DNA of 16,439 bases from JBGCEZ01 sp045106735 (GCA_045106735.1 JBGCEZ010000112.1:1-16439); one strand, 5' to 3'; positions 1 through 8,718 are shown, numbered from the stretch's first letter. Program-made: numbers and translations. Notes: generated from the sequence alone by a model not told the origin.

Positions 1-35
1 GCCCAGCCGCCCGCCAGTCCGCCACCCAGGATTGA
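1..35 (+). CDS. Probable C-terminal end of the gene upstream of ctaD (expected ctaC, oxidase subunit II)
   Basis: An open frame enters from the left edge and stops at TGA 33-35, giving the tail PAARQSATQD. It ends four bases before the ATG of ctaD, the tight spacing expected inside an operon. In bacterial aa3 operons the gene before subunit I is normally ctaC (subunit II, carrier of CuA), so that identity is inferred from position only. Eleven codons are too few to recognise a family, and the frame could be chance. Confidence 0.3.
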   Translation, partial: PAARQSATQD

Positions 36-39
36 CCCG

Positions 40-1746
<1,707 letters not shown>

Positions 1747-1812
1747 TCCCCGCGAACCGTGCCACCGCGGCCCGCCAACGTGGGCCGGCACGAACGTTTC
1801 GCGACGAACCAC

Positions 1813-1843
1813 CGTCGCGGCCGGCCTGACGGTCGCCGCGACG
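1813..1843 (+). other. Intercistronic stem-loop between ctaD and ctaF
   Basis: CGTCGCGG (1813-1820) pairs perfectly with CCGCGACG (1836-1843) around a 15-nt loop that can form three more pairs (CCG 1821-1823 with CGG 1830-1832). It lies inside the otherwise featureless 173-nt gap between ctaD and ctaF. No T-run follows, so a role in mRNA stability or processing is more likely than termination. A chance structure is possible at this GC content. Confidence 0.4.
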
Positions 1844-1919
1844 CTTCCCATCCCGCCCGTTCCCTTGGTCCACTTGCGGCGACCAGCGGGCCCGCTCGAC
1901 CCACGAAGGCAGAACCGCG

Positions 1920-2468
1920 ATGTCCCACGCCCACGATTCCGGCCACGGTGAACACGATCGCATCGGTCACGTCGCCCCGTTGCGGATGCTGATCCTCACC
2001 GCGGTGCTGCTGTTCATCCTGACCTGGCTGACGGTCTTCGTCGTGAACTTCGACTTCGGCGAGGCGAACATCTACATCGCCCTCGGCATCGCGGTGGTGA
2101 AGGCGACCCTCGTGGGCCTGTACTTCATGCACCTGCGGTGGGACCGCCCGTTCAACGCGATGGTGTGCATCGGTTCGATCGCCGGCGTGGCCTTGTTCGT
2201 GGCCATCGCGATGACCGACACCTCGCAGTATGCCCCGGAGATCGCCGCCTACGTTGATGCCGAGCTGATCCAGAAGGAAGGCTCCCCCGACTCCCCGGTG
2301 ATCCGGGCTGCGGTCCAGGCGAACGAAGCCGCGACCGCGGCGGTGGCCGAAACCGCTGACGCTGGTACAGCTGAGGGGGCGGACGCTGCCGATGCCGACA
2401 CCGACACCGACGCCGATGCGGCCGATGCCGATGCCGATGCGGACGAGGCCGGCACCGCTGGCGGCTGA
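1920..2468 (+). CDS. ctaF: Cytochrome c oxidase subunit IV (COX4_pro/CtaF family) with repetitive acidic tail
   Basis: Small accessory subunit of the caa3/aa3 oxidase. Three membrane helices are clear (about residues 22-43, 51-71 and 79-99). The second carries the family hallmark ALGIAVVKATLVGLYFMHL, and the N-terminus is His-rich (MSHAHDSGHGEHD). The family is normally about 100 residues. This protein has 182 because residues 101-182 form a hydrophilic Ala/Asp/Glu-rich tail ending in Asp-Ala repeats. The tail should lie outside the membrane and has no recognisable fold. The ATG follows an AAGGC stretch (1907-1911). The gene sits 173 nt after ctaD and before ctaE, so the order is I-IV-III. 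Family membership is secure; the role of the tail is unknown. Confidence 0.9.
   Translation: MSHAHDSGHGEHDRIGHVAPLRMLILTAVLLFILTWLTVFVVNFDFGEANIYIALGIAVVKATLVGLYFMHLRWDRPFNAMVCIGSIAGVALFVAIAMTDTSQYAPEIAAYVDAELIQKEGSPDSPVIRAAVQANEAATAAVAETADAGTAEGADAADADTDTDADAADADADADEAGTAGG
2388..2446 (+). repeat. In-frame GCCGAY-type hexanucleotide repeat in ctaF
   Basis: A run of imperfect 6-bp units (GCCGAT, GCCGAC, ACCGAC, GCGGAC) encodes alternating Ala/Thr and Asp in the C-terminal tail of subunit IV. The unit keeps the reading frame, so copy-number change lengthens or shortens the tail without frameshift. Confidence 0.75.
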
Positions 2469-2475
2469 TCGCCCG

Positions 2476-2496
2476 TCGGGCCGATTTCTGGCCCGA
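2476..2496 (+). terminator. Stem-loop directly after ctaF
   Basis: TCGGGCC (2476-2482) pairs perfectly with GGCCCGA (2490-2496) around the 7-nt loop GATTTCT, starting eight bases after the ctaF stop. No T-run follows, so it may be a processing or stability element rather than an intrinsic terminator. Confidence 0.45.
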
Positions 2497-2514
2497 TCCG
2501 AACCCTGAAGCAGG

Positions 2515-2560
2515 CGCCCGTTTCGACCCCCGATGATGGTGGTCAGAACGGGCGTTTGTT
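2515..2560 (+). terminator. Likely intrinsic terminator between ctaF and ctaE
   Basis: CGCCCGTT (2515-2522) pairs perfectly with AACGGGCG (2547-2554), with a further T-G pair and an inner GACC/GGTC helix (2525-2528 with 2541-2544). The stem is followed at once by TTTGTT. This is the most terminator-like structure in the window. It implies that much transcription from the ctaC-ctaD-ctaF side stops before ctaE. Confidence 0.5.
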
Positions 2561-2562
2561 CG

Positions 2563-2589
2563 TTGGGCGTCGTTCGCGCGGCCTACGAT
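2563..2589 (+). promoter_or_regulatory. Possible sigma70-like promoter for ctaE
   Basis: TTGGGC (2563-2568) and TACGAT (2584-2589), separated by 15 bp, resemble weak -35 and -10 boxes. They lie just after the putative terminator and about 90 bp before the ctaE ATG. The spacer is short and the -35 is poor. The main support is the location and the recurrence of a TACGAT hexamer before the gene at 14966. Confidence 0.25.
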
Positions 2590-2681
2590 GCTGACCGTGC
2601 GGCGGCATCGAACGGGTGGACTGACTTCGCCGCCATTGGCACGTCCTTGGCCCCGTGTTTCTCGATCACCGGACCCGTTTC

Positions 2682-3419
2682 ATGGACCAGCTTTCGACCC
2701 CATCGCCCGCCGCGGCCGACAGCGCTGAGATGGCCGATGCCGCGGACTCCGCCGCCTCGATCGGGCCCGGCACCCGGACGCCCTTCGCGAGCGCGGCCGA
2801 GGCCGAGGCGGCGGTGCGATTCGGCATGTGGCTGTTCTTGATCTCGCTCGCGGCGTTGTTCGGGGCAACGGTGGTGGGCTACGGCGTGATGTACGTCCAG
2901 CTCTCGGGGCGGGGCGACTGGCCAGAAGACCTGCCGCACATGCCGAGTGCGCTGCTCCTGTCCACGATCATTCTTGTCGTGACGAGCATCGGGCTGGAAC
3001 GGGCGGCACGGTCGGCGCGGCGGGGGGCGGACCTGGCGGCGCGGGCGGACGCCGGCGCCGCGCTCATGCTGCGGCGCGTTCGCCGGGATCTCATCGTCGC
3101 CCTGGCGATGGGCCTGGCGTTCCTGCTCTTGCAGGCGATGACGTGGATGCTCTGGTTGCGCGACGTGAGCTGGCTGCTTCAGGATGACGGAGCCCGCGGG
3201 TCGCGCTTCGCCCTGACGAGCTTCTGGGTGTTGACCGGATTGCACGCGGCCCACGTGATTGGCGGGGCCCTGCCGCTGGCCTTTGAGTCGTGGTGCGCCT
3301 TTCGGGCCGACCGGCTCACACGACACCGGGCCGGCACCGTCGGATTCACCGCTATGTACTGGCACTTCCTCGGCGGGATCTGGTTGGTGCTGTACGCGGC
3401 GCTGCTGGTGACGACGTGA
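2682..3419 (+). CDS. ctaE: Cytochrome c oxidase subunit III (heme-copper oxidase subunit III)
   Basis: Membrane subunit that packs against subunit I and stabilises the oxidase. About five hydrophobic helices are visible (near residues 49-71, 92-107, 136-160, 177-202 and 222-243), after a 45-residue Ala/Asp-rich N-terminus. Family motifs are FGMWLFLIS (47-55), FWVLTGLHAAHVIGG (181-195) and the C-terminal YWHFLGGIWLVLY. The conserved Glu after the Ser in the first motif (WLFxASE in canonical proteins) is L56 here. I start at ATG 2682; a GTG nine codons upstream (2655) is an alternative. The gene lies 213 nt after ctaF, with hairpins and a possible promoter between, and converges with ctaB. Confidence 0.92.
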   Translation: MDQLSTPSPAAADSAEMADAADSAASIGPGTRTPFASAAEAEAAVRFGMWLFLISLAALFGATVVGYGVMYVQLSGRGDWPEDLPHMPSALLLSTIILVVTSIGLERAARSARRGADLAARADAGAALMLRRVRRDLIVALAMGLAFLLLQAMTWMLWLRDVSWLLQDDGARGSRFALTSFWVLTGLHAAHVIGGALPLAFESWCAFRADRLTRHRAGTVGFTAMYWHFLGGIWLVLYAALLVTT

Positions 3420-3425
3420 ACCGAG

Positions 3426-3441
3426 CGGCCCCGCGGGGCCG
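3426..3441. other. Perfect 16-bp palindrome just after ctaE
   Basis: CGGCCCCGCGGGGCCG reads the same on both strands and starts seven bases after the ctaE stop. As RNA it can fold into a six-pair GC stem with a CGCG loop. It may help end transcription of ctaE or may be a protein site; nothing else supports either role. Confidence 0.3.
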
Positions 3442-3514
3442 GGACGCGAGCGATGCGGCGGGGGAAGGTGTACGGAGGGGCGGCGCGACGGGCAGCGATG
3501 CGAATGCAGACGCC

Positions 3515-3535
3515 CCGAACGTGGGGAGCGTTCGG
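3515..3535. terminator. Candidate bidirectional terminator between ctaE and ctaB
   Basis: CCGAACG (3515-3521) pairs perfectly with CGTTCGG (3529-3535) across a 7-nt loop. The hairpin sits in the short gap between two converging genes, six bases beyond the ctaB stop. It has no T-run on either side. Its size matches the hairpin at 2476-2496. Confidence 0.45.
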
Positions 3536-3540
3536 CCGCC

Positions 3541-4689
3541 TCAGCTGCCCATCATGGCGGAGCCGCCGCCGGGCTGGGCGACCTCGATCGGGTGGACCAT
3601 CTCGGTCGGGTCGGCCACGGCCAGGATCAGCACCACCGTGAGGTAGAGCAGGCTGGCCAGGAACACGCTGCGGGCCGCCTCATCCGTGCGTTCGCGGACG
3701 AACCGCAGGGCCCGGGCGGACATCCACACCGCAAGCAGGATCGAACCGGCGGAGTAGATCCAGCCGCCGACGCCGACCAGGGTGATCGAGAGCGCGACGG
3801 GCACCAACAGCAGACAACCGGCGAGGGTGGCCTGCGCGGTGAGTCGTCCGGTCGGATCGCTGGCCGGCAGCATGTGGAAGCCGCCGGTGGCGTAGTCCTC
3901 GCGGTACATCCAGGCCAGGGCCAGGAAGTGCGGGATCTGCCACACGAAGAGCAGGGCGAACAGAGCCCACGCCCCGGCTTCCAGACCGCCGGTGACGCTC
4001 GCCCAGCCGATCATCGGCGGAATCGCGCCGACGATGGCCCCGACGAATGTGTTCAGCGTGGTGCGCGGTTTCATCGGCGTGTACATCGCCGCGTACATCA
4101 CGATCGTGAGGGCGGCGAGGCCGGCCGCGAGCGTGCCGACAAAGGCGAGCAGCAGTCCAACGCCAAGGGTGCCGAGTCCGAGGGCAATGCCAAGCGCCGC
4201 GGCGGGGGAGAGGTGGCCCGCGGGCACGGGACGGCGGCGCGTGCGCCGCATCACCGAGTCGCGCCGATGTTCCAAGGCTTGGTTGAACGCGCCAGCGCTG
4301 CCGGCGGCCAGTGCGGTGCCGATGAGCGTCCACAGCAGACGCGGAACGTTCAGGCTTGCGCCGGTTCGTTCGGCCGCCCAGTGGGCCGCGAGCATGGCGC
4401 CCGTGGCCGTCGTCCAGAGCACCAAGAGGCTCAGCCGGGCCTTGGTCAGGTCCATGGCCAGGGCGACGAATCCGGGATGGTCGGAATCGGCGTCGGCCGC
4501 CGCACGGTTCATCGTGGCCGAGCCGGTCGGCGACGCCGGGCCGTTGACCGGGGCCGCAGCGCCGGCGATGGCCACCGGGCCGTGCTCGGCGGCGACCGGA
4601 TCGTTCACGCTGACGGTGACCACGCGATCGGGCCGCGCAGCATCCCGCGCGGAGTCATGCTGATCGCGGGGGCGGGATGCGGTGGACAT
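3541..4689 (-). CDS. ctaB: Protoheme IX farnesyltransferase (heme O synthase)
   Basis: Integral membrane UbiA-family prenyltransferase that attaches a farnesyl group to protoheme to give heme O, the precursor of heme A. The first Mg/diphosphate-binding motif is N136-x3-E140-x3-D144, followed by VMRRTRRRPVP. The COX10 signature YTPMKPRTTLNTFVGAIVGA (203-222) runs into IPPMIGW. The third conserved block is WQIPHFLALAWMYREDY (250-266) followed by GGFHMLP. The catalytic motifs look intact. The protein has 382 residues against about 300 for the family; the excess is an Ala-rich, poorly conserved N-terminus (1-75), so translation could begin later, for example at M60. It converges with ctaE and is divergent from ctaA, its pathway partner. 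Confidence 0.95.
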   Translation of the reverse strand: MSTASRPRDQHDSARDAARPDRVVTVSVNDPVAAEHGPVAIAGAAAPVNGPASPTGSATMNRAAADADSDHPGFVALAMDLTKARLSLLVLWTTATGAMLAAHWAAERTGASLNVPRLLWTLIGTALAAGSAGAFNQALEHRRDSVMRRTRRRPVPAGHLSPAAALGIALGLGTLGVGLLLAFVGTLAAGLAALTIVMYAAMYTPMKPRTTLNTFVGAIVGAIPPMIGWASVTGGLEAGAWALFALLFVWQIPHFLALAWMYREDYATGGFHMLPASDPTGRLTAQATLAGCLLLVPVALSITLVGVGGWIYSAGSILLAVWMSARALRFVRERTDEAARSVFLASLLYLTVVLILAVADPTEMVHPIEVAQPGGGSAMMGS

Positions 4690-4778
4690 GGCAACACTCG
4701 GGACGGGAAGGCGAGGGGCTGGCGGCGCTTCGCGGGGATTTGCCGGCCAGCAGCGGGAAGCCGCCTTCCGTGGGGAAT

Positions 4779-4784
4779 ACTATA
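4779..4784 (-). promoter_or_regulatory. Possible -10 box for ctaB
   Basis: On the minus strand these bases read TATAGT, close to the sigma70 consensus TATAAT, about 90 bp upstream of the ctaB ATG in a GC-rich intergenic region. No good -35 element is seen at the proper distance, so the call is tentative. Confidence 0.3.
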
Positions 4785-4980
4785 GCTGCGCTGGATCGGT
4801 GATTCTGGCGGCCCACGCGTTGGGTTGCGGGACTGGCGAGGCCGGGTGGCGGGAACCGCGGCGACGTCACGGTCGCCCACCGGCGGGTGCGTCGGGGGCG
4901 TGCTTCGGGCGTGCGGGCTCGGGGGGCGGTGGTCCGAAAATGCAGCCGCCGGCCGCTCTCTCGCTCTCTCGCCGCTCGCT

Positions 4981-5020
4981 CGGCCGATCCCCGGCCGGTT
5001 CGAATCGTCGACATCGATTC
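4981..5020 (+). promoter_or_regulatory. Tandem stem-loops in the ctaA leader
   Basis: CGGCCG (4981-4986) pairs with CGGCCG (4992-4997) around ATCCC. GAATCG (5002-5007) pairs with CGATTC (5015-5020) around a 7-nt loop. A T/C-rich run (TTGCCTTGCTCTTTG) follows, and ctaA starts 46 nt later. The arrangement could act as an attenuator or leader control of heme A synthesis. No trigger is visible. Confidence 0.25.
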
Positions 5021-5066
5021 TTGCCTTGCTCTTTGTCTGTCCATCTTCCCGCGTGGGACCCCGACC

Positions 5067-6677
5067 ATGACCGCTGCCTCGCCCCGCTCCGCCGCCGACG
5101 CCCCGTCTTCGCAGTCGTCCACGCCGGCGGCGGCCTCGGCTCTCCGGCCGCCGGTTCGTCTCGCGCCGTTCGTGATCGGGTGTGCAATCGCCGTGGCGAT
5201 GTGGGCCATCGGCTACGTCACGCACCTGCGGCAGGGCCTGGTCCCGGGGCCGGTCGTGTTCCTGCTCTTGGCCGCGACGTTCATCGCGGGGTCGATCTGG
5301 GCGGGGCGCGTGGCCGCGGGGCTCGGCGGACATGCGTGGCGCGGCGGCGCCGTCGCGGCGATCGTCAGCGCGGCGATCAACTTGCTGATCCTCGGTTCGT
5401 TGGTTCGCGACGACGTGCCGGAGGGAGCCGATGCGACGGCCGCCCTGCGCGACTTTGGGATTGCGGCGGTGGTGTCCTTCGCTGTGGCTGCGGTGCTCGG
5501 GGCGGTGGCGGGAATCGCCGGGCACCGGCTGTTGGGACCAGCGCGCGCGGCGACGCGGAGTGAACAGCTTCCCGCCGATGACCTTCCCGCCGTTGACCTT
5601 CCCGCAGATGACCTTGCTGCTCCGTGGCGACACGCAATGGTCGTGGTCGCGTGCGTGGCCACGTTCTTCGTCGTCATTGCTGGCGGACTCGTCACGAGCA
5701 CGGAGACCGGTCTTGCCGTGCCCGACTGGCCGAACACCTTCGGCTCCAACATGTTTCTCTATCCGCTCGAACGCATGACCGGCGGCGTCTACTTCGAGCA
5801 CGCACACCGGTTGTACGGCGCGCTCGTCGGGCTCTGCACCGTCATCAGTGCGGTGGTGCTCTGGACGTGCGGCGAGCGACGCGGGTGGGTGCGGATCGCC
5901 AGCATCATCACCGTCGTCATGGTGTGCCTGCAGGGGTACATGGGCGGCCGCCGCGTCACCGGCAACCTCACGCTCAGTCAGGATGCGGCCGACCTCGCCC
6001 CGAGTACGGCGTACGCCATCGCCCACGGCGTCTTCGGCCAGGTGTTCTTTGCGACGATGGTCGCCCTCGCGGCGGTGACCAGCCTGGGCTGGCTTCGCGC
6101 TCCGTGGCCGCGGCCGACGATCGCGCGGGCGGGCACCGCGCGCGGCATCTCCGTCGTCCTCCTGGCCCTGCTGTTTGCCCAACTGTTGTCCGGCGCGGGC
6201 TATCGCCACCTCTACACGGTCAACGAGAAGCTTCCCTGGCCGGCCCACATCCACCTGACGCTGGCCGGGGTGGCGGTGATCGTCGCCTGGGTCGCCGGCA
6301 TCAAGGCCATGAGCTGCACCGGGCCGCACGACCGGCCGCTGCGGCGGACCGGTCACGCCCTCAGCATGCTTGTGGCCCTGCAACTGGTGCTCGGCATCGC
6401 CGCATTCGTCGCGATCTTGATGCGCTCCGACGCGCCGTATGCCGCCGAGGTCCTGCTCGCCACCGCCCACCAGGCCAATGGTGCGCTGGTGCTCGTGAGT
6501 GGCGCGTTGCTCGTGGTGTGGGCGCATCGATTGCCGGCCGTGGCCGAACAGACTGCCGATGCTGACGCCGACGCCCCCGGTGCCGTCGCCGGACGGCACG
6601 CTGGGGTCGTCGAGCATCAATCCGACGATTCTGTCAACCGGGCTGACCCCGCGGATTCGGCCGCCGCATCCACCTGA
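5067..6677 (+). CDS. ctaA: Heme A synthase (COX15/CtaA) with extra N-terminal membrane domain
   Basis: Membrane monooxygenase that oxidises the C8 methyl of heme O to a formyl group, giving heme A for the oxidase. The catalytic core is residues 188-490: GGLVTSTETGLAVPDWPNTF, the EHAHR motif (E244, H247, R248), QGYMGGRRV (289-297), and further heme-ligand candidates H320, H394 or H396, and H468 in AHQANGALVL. An additional hydrophobic domain of about four helices (residues 31-153) precedes the core, joined by a charged linker made of a repeated Leu-Pro-Ala-Asp-Asp unit. The C-terminus after residue 490 is a hydrophilic Ala/Asp tail. Total length is 536 residues against about 300-350 for the core family. 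The start is ATG 5067; the frame is open farther upstream but Arg-rich and unlikely to be coding. Confidence 0.93.
   Translation: MTAASPRSAADAPSSQSSTPAAASALRPPVRLAPFVIGCAIAVAMWAIGYVTHLRQGLVPGPVVFLLLAATFIAGSIWAGRVAAGLGGHAWRGGAVAAIVSAAINLLILGSLVRDDVPEGADATAALRDFGIAAVVSFAVAAVLGAVAGIAGHRLLGPARAATRSEQLPADDLPAVDLPADDLAAPWRHAMVVVACVATFFVVIAGGLVTSTETGLAVPDWPNTFGSNMFLYPLERMTGGVYFEHAHRLYGALVGLCTVISAVVLWTCGERRGWVRIASIITVVMVCLQGYMGGRRVTGNLTLSQDAADLAPSTAYAIAHGVFGQVFFATMVALAAVTSLGWLRAPWPRPTIARAGTARGISVVLLALLFAQLLSGAGYRHLYTVNEKLPWPAHIHLTLAGVAVIVAWVAGIKAMSCTGPHDRPLRRTGHALSMLVALQLVLGIAAFVAILMRSDAPYAAEVLLATAHQANGALVLVSGALLVVWAHRLPAVAEQTADADADAPGAVAGRHAGVVEHQSDDSVNRADPADSAAAST
5568..5612 (+). repeat. Three 15-bp tandem repeats in the ctaA linker
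   Basis: The unit CTTCCCGCCGATGAC occurs three times in a row with one or two changes (5568-5582, 5583-5597, 5598-5612). It encodes LPADD, LPAVD and LPADD between the N-terminal membrane domain and the catalytic core of heme A synthase. Copy-number change would keep frame. Confidence 0.8.
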
Positions 6678-6754
6678 GGATCGTTCTCGGACCCTCGGCC
6701 ACCGGCGCGATCGGAGGACTCCCGGCGCGTTCGGCCGGAAGCCGATGGTCCGGT

Positions 6755-7639
6755 ATGCGCGTCTCCCTTGTCGTTCTCGCCGATCCCCCTCCGCCGGCCG
6801 CCGGGCTTGATCCGGGATCCCGGGTGACCGAGCGGGACGCGATTGATCTTGGCGAGGGCCGAACCGCCCTCGACCATCTGCTCGCGCGGATGGTCGCGAC
6901 CCGCGCCCATGACCTCGTCCTGCTCACCGACCCTGAGCGACCGCTGGCTTCGCGGCGCCGGCCCGGAGTTCGAACCGTCCCTGGACGGGCCGATTCGGTG
7001 GCCGCCCGCGTGCTCGAAGCGGCTTCCAGGCCGCGCACCAGTGCCGTCGTCGTCGTGGACATGGCCAGCCCGATGCTCGATCCGGCCCTGGTGGACCGTG
7101 TGATCGACGAGCACGGCTGCGATCTTTCGGCGGTTGTGAGTACGGAGCATCCACGCACGTTCCCGGCCGGCCAATCGGTCGAACTCATTCCGATGGCCGT
7201 CCTGCGCCGCCTCGCGTCCGGCGCGTTCGGCCAGGCTCCCGCGGCGCTCTTTGATGGACCGCAGCTCGGTCCCGCCGCGAGCTGCACCGCCGCCCTGCAC
7301 GCCACGCCCGCCGCCGTCACCTGGCGCCCGGTCGTCCATGATCCCGACCGTTCGGAGGAACGTCTGGCCCTGGAAACCGAGGCCGACGTCGCCGTGTTGC
7401 GGCAACTGATCGCCGATCTCGGGCCGGGGGCGCCGATCCTTGGGTGGCGTGAACTCATGCGCCGCGAGCCGGCCGCTCGCCGTGCGGCGCACGGGTCGCA
7501 CAGTGTCGCCTCCGCCGACGCCTCCGCCTCCGCCTCCGCCTCCGTCGACGCCTCCGCCGACGCAACCGTCGACACAACCGATCCCGTCAGCCAATCGCCC
7601 ACCGAACCCACCATCGATCGCCTGCTCACCGCCGCGTGA
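6755..7639 (+). CDS. SpsF-like cytidylyltransferase-family protein lacking the usual nucleotide-binding motif
   Basis: The middle of this 294-residue protein follows the CTP-transferase family of SpsF (PF02348 type). It has a beta-strand start (MRVSLVVLAD), ALDHLLARM, GRADSVAARVLEAA where SpsF has a DVLxR segment, VVVVDMASPMLDPALVDRVI (98-117) for the RxTxDxPLIDPxxID motif, and RTFPAGQSVELIPMAVL for RTYPxGxDVExF. The N-terminal Gly-Ser-x-Arg-Leu-Pro-x-Lys loop that binds CTP is absent; a Pro-rich segment (11-14) takes its place. D102 is retained. Normally the family activates sugars for surface glycans; activity here is doubtful. Residues 250-285 are an Ala/Ser/Asp repeat tail. The gene starts 77 nt after ctaA and ends 17 nt before the next gene. 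Confidence 0.7.
   Translation: MRVSLVVLADPPPPAAGLDPGSRVTERDAIDLGEGRTALDHLLARMVATRAHDLVLLTDPERPLASRRRPGVRTVPGRADSVAARVLEAASRPRTSAVVVVDMASPMLDPALVDRVIDEHGCDLSAVVSTEHPRTFPAGQSVELIPMAVLRRLASGAFGQAPAALFDGPQLGPAASCTAALHATPAAVTWRPVVHDPDRSEERLALETEADVAVLRQLIADLGPGAPILGWRELMRREPAARRAAHGSHSVASADASASASASVDASADATVDTTDPVSQSPTEPTIDRLLTAA
7508..7561 (+). repeat. In-frame GCCTCC hexanucleotide repeat in the SpsF-like gene
   Basis: Nine consecutive 6-bp units (GCCTCC six times, GCCGAC twice, GTCGAC once) encode Ala-Ser, Ala-Asp and Val-Asp pairs in the C-terminal tail. The tail lies after the last recognisable part of the domain. Confidence 0.8.
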
Positions 7640-7656
7640 GCCCTCGGGGAGACTCC

Positions 7657-8718
7657 ATGTCCGAATCTGCCGACTACGACCCGTCCGTCGACTACGCCGA
7701 CCTTTCCGTCTTCAATCGCATCCGCGAGCACTCGGATCCGATCCAGACCCACGCTCCGGTGCGCATCCGCCTTTGCGGCGTGGACGACGTGTCGGCGGCG
7801 GCCCTCGCCATGGGGCCGGCGGCGTGTCACCTCGACGTGGAGAACGAGATCGAGCCGATGGCGGCCGGGGCGGTCGACATTGCATGGATGGCCGGAGTGC
7901 ACTGCACCTCGGCCCACCTTGGGGACGCGCTCGGGGCGGGAGCGGACATCTTTCTCGACGACGAGGCGTTGATCGGTCTCGTTGACCACCTGCATCCGAT
8001 GCTGAGCAGCGTCGAGGCGAGCCGGAAGGCGACGGCCCACGCGGCGGCCATGGATACCTGGAGCGTGCGATCGCTGATCGCCGAGCGTGCCCGCGGCGGA
8101 CTGGGTGAACTCCAGCACGCCCAGATCACGGTGCGGCAGGACGCCAGCGATCGAACCGGACCGAGTGCCGCGGCGTGTCGGGTGCGGGCCATCGGATTGC
8201 TCGAGGCCGCGACCGGCGACTGCATCACCGCGGTGCAGGTCGTCGAAACGAATGCGTGTGTGAGCATCACGTGCCGGTTCGCCGGGGGGACCGTGGGTGC
8301 GATCATCATCCGGTGGGCGGCCGATCTCGGGGAGGCGTACCGCCTCGAACTGAGCGGGACCGCCTCGACCCGGGTCGCGGTGCACGTGCCGGAAACGTCA
8401 TTGGAGCGGATCGCCGAAGCGCAGCGTTCGGTGGTGACGGCGATCGAAGGTGTGGCCGCCCGTTTGATGGGAACGAGCGAAGCGATGGCCGGCCTGGACG
8501 TCCGCAGTGCGGCCGCCGTCTCCCACGCCGTCGATGCATCACTCCGCGGCGGGCACCGGATGGCCGACACCTGCTTCGGCGGGGTGATCGAAGTCGAACG
8601 AGCCGTGGCCCGGGTTGGCGCGTGGCCGAGCACGATCGAGTCCAAGTCGGCGGCCACCGGATCGGCCACCCGAATCGGACGCGCGGCGATTGCGCCGAGC
8701 GATGAGGCGGCGGCCTGA
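7657..8718 (+). CDS. Gfo/Idh/MocA-like protein without Rossmann glycine loop or catalytic motifs
   Basis: This 353-residue protein follows the Gfo/Idh/MocA oxidoreductase pattern. VRIRLCGVDDVSAAALA (35-51) matches the second strand region. VDIAWMAGVHCTSAHLGDAL (73-92) then GAGADIFLDDEAL matches the 'vDaViiatPxxxHxxxaxxAlxaGkhVlxEKPla' block. CRFAGGTVGAIIIRWA then YRLELSGTAST matches the C-terminal sheet, and SHAVDASLRGGHRM the last helix. No GxGxxG loop precedes residue 35, the EKP lysine motif reads LDDEA, and the GGxxxDxxxH segment reads AAACRVRAIG. NAD(P)-dependent sugar oxidation is therefore unlikely. The start is ATG 7657, with GGGGAG six bases upstream; a GTG at 7636 overlapping the previous stop is less likely. 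Confidence 0.65.
   Translation: MSESADYDPSVDYADLSVFNRIREHSDPIQTHAPVRIRLCGVDDVSAAALAMGPAACHLDVENEIEPMAAGAVDIAWMAGVHCTSAHLGDALGAGADIFLDDEALIGLVDHLHPMLSSVEASRKATAHAAAMDTWSVRSLIAERARGGLGELQHAQITVRQDASDRTGPSAAACRVRAIGLLEAATGDCITAVQVVETNACVSITCRFAGGTVGAIIIRWAADLGEAYRLELSGTASTRVAVHVPETSLERIAEAQRSVVTAIEGVAARLMGTSEAMAGLDVRSAAAVSHAVDASLRGGHRMADTCFGGVIEVERAVARVGAWPSTIESKSAATGSATRIGRAAIAPSDEAAA

Larger units (their letters stand above)
4690..5066. other. Divergent ctaB-ctaA intergenic region (377 bp)
   Basis: No convincing gene is present. The stretch carries the only A/T-rich spot nearby (GAATACTATAG, 4776-4786), a pyrimidine repeat (GCTCTCTC twice, 4955-4970) and two adjacent stem-loops before ctaA. 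Promoters for both ctaB and ctaA must lie here or within adjacent coding sequence. Confidence 0.6.

Noticed and set aside
3453..3641. Short plus-strand frames between ctaE and ctaB
   Set aside because: They run into the antisense of ctaB, are Arg-rich, and cover the hairpin region; no family resemblance.
4995..5012. GGTTCGAATC resembling a tRNA T-arm
   Set aside because: The flanking five-base arms (GCCGG and CGTCG) do not pair, and no acceptor, D or anticodon arms can be built around it.
4605..6620. Minus-strand open frame of 671 codons opposite ctaA
   Set aside because: It is antisense to a clear heme A synthase, its translation is Arg/His/Gly-rich without domains, and high GC content makes long antisense frames common.
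6634..8385. Minus-strand frame of 583 codons, and a similar one at 7827-9509 (560 codons)
   Set aside because: Both are Ser/Arg/Ala-rich shadows of the plus-strand SpsF-like, Gfo-like and fusion genes, with no domain pattern.
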